Assembly (NCBI GenBank): GCA_024398475.1
Contig: JAKSJB010000012.1
Coordinates: forward strand, 1-55,999
Source of the DNA: Bacteroidaceae bacterium
GTDB taxonomy: Bacteria > Bacteroidota > Bacteroidia > Bacteroidales > Bacteroidaceae
DNA length: 55,999 nt
Direction: 5' to 3'
Shown: positions 53,249 to 55,999 of the stretch, in pieces
Position numbering within the stretch: position 1 is the stretch's first letter
Layout: each line of letters starts with the position of its first letter
Notes under the pieces: generated by a model
What the model saw: the letters and a program-made list of their open reading frames with translations, nothing else
What the model was told of the DNA's origin: nothing
The model's database searches: none
Program-made: the position numbers and the translations under genes

Positions 53249-53346
53249 CGATTTTTTTACATTTTATTGCTTGAATACAATAGATAAGTATCTTTGATTA
53301 ACATTTTTTAATACAATTCGTAATATTGTGCTATTGGTGAATATTC

Positions 53347-53379
53347 AAAAAAACATCCTAAGAAATTAATCTTAGGATG
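53347..53379 (-). terminator. Terminator of the exbB-exbD operon
   Basis: On the - strand CATCCTAAG/CTTAGGATG (9-bp stem, 8-nt loop) is followed by T7. It separates the TonB motor operon from the fasciclin operon, so the two are independent transcription units. Confidence 0.92.
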
Positions 53380-53441
53380 CTTAATATCTGTTCAGGAAAA
53401 CTCAGCAATACAGAATTGAATTGCTTATTTCCACGATGTGT

Positions 53442-53915
53442 TTAGTTGTTATCCTGTCTCTTTGTAGCAGAGTAAACCATCTTGAGGGCGTAAGCCTTAC
53501 GCATAACCTGCTTCACATCAGTAATGATACCCATTGGTGTCTGATGGTCAGCCTTGATAGATACAGTATAGAAAGGCTTGTCGCTTTCTGGCATTTCTGC
53601 ACGGTCTGACATGATGAAATCATAGATTTCGTTTACTTCAGCATACTTGTCGTTAATCTGGATACGAGTACCTTCACCGAACTGGCTGCGATACTGTTCT
53701 GTAGGCTTACCGACATAGATGAATGAAGTACATGACTTACGTGCAAGTTTCTCAAGCTGTGTACCGGCAGGGCGGTCAAACTTCACCATGAGTGTTACTT
53801 CACGCATACTTGTTACCATCATGAAGAAGAACAGTACGGAGAAGATAAGGTCTGGGAGTGATGAAGTGTTCAGTTCTGGCATTTCACGGCCACCATTCTT
53901 ATTAAATCTACTCAT
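53442..53915 (-). CDS. exbD: ExbD/TolR-type biopolymer transport protein (second copy)
   Basis: A 157-residue inner-membrane protein: a short cytoplasmic N terminus, one membrane helix (about 21-38, PDLIFSVLFFFMMV) carrying the proton-path Asp near its start, and a periplasmic domain. The periplasmic part matches ExbD (IQINDKYAEVNEIYDFI; VSIKADHQTPMGIITDVKQVMRKA). It is the last gene of the operon, 2 nt after the first exbD. Tandem divergent ExbD paralogues are usual in Bacteroidota. Confidence 0.92.
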   Translation of the reverse strand: MSRFNKNGGREMPELNTSSLPDLIFSVLFFFMMVTSMREVTLMVKFDRPAGTQLEKLARKSCTSFIYVGKPTEQYRSQFGEGTRIQINDKYAEVNEIYDFIMSDRAEMPESDKPFYTVSIKADHQTPMGIITDVKQVMRKAYALKMVYSATKRQDNN

Positions 53916-53917
53916 AG

Positions 53918-54508
53918 TTATAATGCCTTTCCATATTGTTTAGGTTCAGCCTCTGAAATCTTCTGAGGATAGACTTCACGAATTGCCTCCTGCTGCTCCT
54001 TTGAGAGCTGATCATAGTGATTTACTCCAAATTCCTGCTTTGAAAGTTCATCACGAAGTTCATTATAGGCTGCAACGAGTTGGTCCTGAACTTGGAAATA
54101 GACTCCGTAACTTGTACCACGGTCAGTCTGTACAGAGATAACGTGGTTTTCAGTAACCATACGCTTTCCGAGCAATTTGCAGTCATGCTCCTTAAGTTCT
54201 GGAAGGTCAGGTCTATTTTCCGGATTCTGTATAAATTCCTTTGCTCTTGGTTTCACATCTTCCAATGCAACGTAATCATTTCCAATCATAAGGTAGTTGT
54301 CCTTATTGATACGGATGTTGAGGATATTACGTACCTTTACCTTGATTTCGTTGTTCAGTTGATCCTCCTCTGGTGGTTTTGGCAGAGTACGGCTAAGACC
54401 CGCATCTGTGTCCATAGAGGTAGTTACAAGGAAGAAGATGAGCAACATGAACGAGATATCTGCTGTTGAACTGGTGTTCAGTCCTGGCATTTTTCTTTTC
54501 TTTCCCAT
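53918..54508 (-). CDS. exbD: ExbD/TolR-type biopolymer transport protein (first copy)
   Basis: A 196-residue ExbD paralogue. The membrane helix (about 17-33, ADISFMLLIFFLVTTS) has the conserved Asp. The periplasmic region has the ExbD strand pattern (LNIRINKDNYLMIGNDYV) and VISVQTDRGTSYGVYFQVQDQL. A C-terminal extension (about 155-196, Gln/Glu/Lys-rich) goes beyond the core. It probably forms a heteromeric stator with ExbB and the second ExbD to power TonB-dependent transporters. Confidence 0.92.
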   Translation of the reverse strand: MGKKRKMPGLNTSSTADISFMLLIFFLVTTSMDTDAGLSRTLPKPPEEDQLNNEIKVKVRNILNIRINKDNYLMIGNDYVALEDVKPRAKEFIQNPENRPDLPELKEHDCKLLGKRMVTENHVISVQTDRGTSYGVYFQVQDQLVAAYNELRDELSKQEFGVNHYDQLSKEQQEAIREVYPQKISEAEPKQYGKAL

Positions 54509-54527
54509 AGTTACTCAGTTTTTATAA

Positions 54528-54980
54528 TTACTTCTTGAACCCCTTGAACAAACTGAATACGATGCATCCAAGTGCAATTACAAGGAGAATACCGATTGAT
54601 GTGATACATGCATCTGTGATAACAATGTCTGAAGGTACGTTCCAATCCTTCTTGTTGATGAGGAAGTGCTCATCCTTGTTTGCGAAACCGATTGCAGCAC
54701 CGATTGCGAGTGTTACGATAGGAAGACCCCATGTATATATGAAGGACTTGCTGAAGCCCCATTCTTTCACGTACATAATAAAACTGCATAGAGCTGCAAC
54801 AGTAGCTGCTACAAGCAGGACGATAGTCCAAATCAGCAGAACGTCAAGGAACTGTGGATCGTTCATCTTTATGTTCTCTTCCCAAGCTCTGTCGAAGCCG
54901 ATGAAGAACATAATGAAGACGATTACGCTGATTCCAATCAGTACGTAAAATGCGTTCTTTGCTATTTTTTCAATATTCAT
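54528..54980 (-). CDS. Small integral membrane protein in the exb operon
   Basis: A 150-residue inner-membrane protein with about four hydrophobic helices (about 12-29, 46-68, 80-98 and 123-145). It lies between exbB and the exbD pair, a position where Bacteroidota commonly have such a gene. I cannot name a family; a role in motor assembly is inferred from context only. The start at 54980 (MNIEKIAKN) is preferred to one nine codons upstream. Confidence 0.7.
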   Translation of the reverse strand: MNIEKIAKNAFYVLIGISVIVFIMFFIGFDRAWEENIKMNDPQFLDVLLIWTIVLLVAATVAALCSFIMYVKEWGFSKSFIYTWGLPIVTLAIGAAIGFANKDEHFLINKKDWNVPSDIVITDACITSIGILLVIALGCIVFSLFKGFKK

Positions 54981-55043
54981 TACTATGTTCTTTTTTTTGT
55001 TGTTCAATATTCAATTGATTTCTCTCAGATTGAAAGCCGTTTG

Positions 55044-55886
55044 TTAAGCCTTCTTTGCACCGTACTTAGCAACGATGTCAAGGAGTGAAATTGTTGAGTC
55101 TTCCATCTGTGCTGTGATGCTTTCGATCTTAGCAAGGATGTAGTTGTAGAACAACTGAAGAACGAGTGCAACAACGATACCGAAGATTGTTGTGATGAGG
55201 GCCACCTTCATACCGCCGGCAACGACTGTTGGAGAAATATCACCAGCTGCCTGGATATCATCGAATGCCTGAACCATTCCGACCACTGTTCCCAAGAATC
55301 CGAGTGATGGAGCCATAGCGATGAAGAGTGTAATCCATGAGCAACCCTTTTCAAGGTTAGATGCCTGAACAGCACCATAAGCAACTACTGCCTTTTCTAC
55401 AGAGTCAGCACCGTCCTTAAGACGCATGAGACCTTGGTAGCAGATTGAAGCGATAGGACCGCGAGTGTTACGGCAAACATCCTTAGCCTTTTCAACGTTG
55501 TCAGAATCAAGAGCCTTTTCAACGTCTTCGAGCATAGACTTAGTCTTAACGTCAGCAAGTGCAAGATAGATGATACGTTCGATGCAGAATGCAAGACCGA
55601 TGATGAGTGCGAGAGCTACTGGGAACATCCAGCCTGCAGAACCTTCGATGAACTTGGTCTTCAACTGCTTGTACATACCGATTTCTTCAACCTGAGCTTC
55701 TGGAGCTTCTTCTTCAGCAGCTTCTTCAACTGCTGCAGGTTCTTCTTCTGCTACGTTAGCAGAATCTACTTGCTCGAGGGCTGCAGTGTCAGCTGCCACT
55801 TCTTCTTCGTCCTGAGCGAAAACTGATTGAGTCATTCCAAATGTGAAGACTCCCATAAGTGCAATAATTGCAAATACTTTCTTCAT
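55044..55886 (-). CDS. exbB: ExbB/TolQ/MotA-type proton channel protein
   Basis: A 280-residue inner-membrane motor component. It has an N-terminal signal-like segment (ends VFAQ), then an Ala/Glu-rich acidic linker (about 25-65), as in Bacteroidota ExbB with an extended periplasmic part. The ExbB core follows: one helix at about 83-107, the motif APSLGFLGTVVGMVQAF near 190-206 (second helix with channel Thr residues), and a third helix GGMKVALITTIFGIVVALVL. With ExbD it converts the proton gradient into TonB force. Confidence 0.93.
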   Translation of the reverse strand: MKKVFAIIALMGVFTFGMTQSVFAQDEEEVAADTAALEQVDSANVAEEEPAAVEEAAEEEAPEAQVEEIGMYKQLKTKFIEGSAGWMFPVALALIIGLAFCIERIIYLALADVKTKSMLEDVEKALDSDNVEKAKDVCRNTRGPIASICYQGLMRLKDGADSVEKAVVAYGAVQASNLEKGCSWITLFIAMAPSLGFLGTVVGMVQAFDDIQAAGDISPTVVAGGMKVALITTIFGIVVALVLQLFYNYILAKIESITAQMEDSTISLLDIVAKYGAKKA

Positions 55887-55968
55887 TGTTTGATTGAATT
55901 TTTAAGATTAATACTTTATTTGTTTATTATTTGTTATTTGTTATTAGTTTTCTGTCTGATTTGCCAGT

Positions 55969-55994
55969 CCCTCCGTCTCCTTGCGGAGAGAGGG
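55969..55994. repeat. GC-rich hairpin at the window edge
   Basis: CCCTC, CG, TCTCC, TTGC, GGAGA, GAGGG can fold into a 10-bp stem with a 2-nt bulge. It lies upstream of exbB and may be the terminator of an upstream gene outside the window or a dispersed intergenic hairpin; the window ends here. Confidence 0.45.
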
Positions 55995-55999
55995 GGATT

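Overview
The window looks like chromosomal DNA of a gut or oral Bacteroidota, most likely Prevotellaceae. The evidence is: SusC/SusD pairs, a BspA-type leucine-rich-repeat protein, a TonB motor with duplicated ExbD, DUF4301, DUF2807/GIN and FAS1 lipoproteins, Bacteroidota promoters (TTTG, about 20 nt, TAnnTTTG) in front of many genes, and A-rich leaders instead of Shine-Dalgarno sites. The genus is inferred. I see no phage, transposon, plasmid or CRISPR array.

Region 1 (1-5900): a phosphohexomutase, tRNA-Arg(CCG), a palindromic 18-bp tandem repeat and a DUF3298-like lipoprotein, then an iron/oxygen-defence block. That block has rubrerythrin on + and, on -, an operon of ferritin, a desulfoferrodoxin with an unusual Cys-rich tail, and a 75-aa protein of 10-residue repeats. 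Region 2 (5900-15000, all -): a three-module BspA-like surface protein and the run recJ, recQ, TPR protein, DAHP synthase/chorismate mutase, trpS. Its gaps are filled by a composite repeat: arrays of an 8-bp unit RAGTCWAC plus a conserved tail. Region 3 (15000-17500): a 1-kb gene-poor stretch with a possible small RNA locus, then an exported helical protein.

Region 4 (17400-22800, -): an envelope cluster. It holds a DUF2059-like exported protein, an ABC ATPase and permease, a previously uncalled 53-aa membrane micropeptide (19787-19948), a YtrA-type GntR regulator, a DUF2807 adhesin-like lipoprotein, a YbjQ protein and a DUF3828-like lipoprotein. tRNA-Leu(TAA) lies just upstream. Region 5 (23000-34300): cyclophilin, RluA-type pseudouridine synthase, fabG with a TetR regulator, alkaline phosphatase, then a sugar-nucleotide operon (gmd, fcl, and a fused nucleotidyltransferase/GHMP kinase), DUF4301 and purT. 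recA converges on purT at a shared terminator.

Region 6 (35590-53152, -) is the most striking part: a seven-gene, 17.5-kb unit in the order FAS1 lipoprotein, SusC, SusD, FAS1 lipoprotein, FAS1 lipoprotein, SusC, SusD. It has no glycoside hydrolase, lyase, protease or regulator. It resembles a polysaccharide utilization locus in which three multi-domain fasciclin lipoproteins take the place of surface glycan-binding proteins and enzymes. Region 7 (53442-55886, -), immediately upstream and ended by its own terminator, encodes ExbB, a small membrane protein and two ExbD paralogues, the proton-driven motor that SusC-type transporters need.
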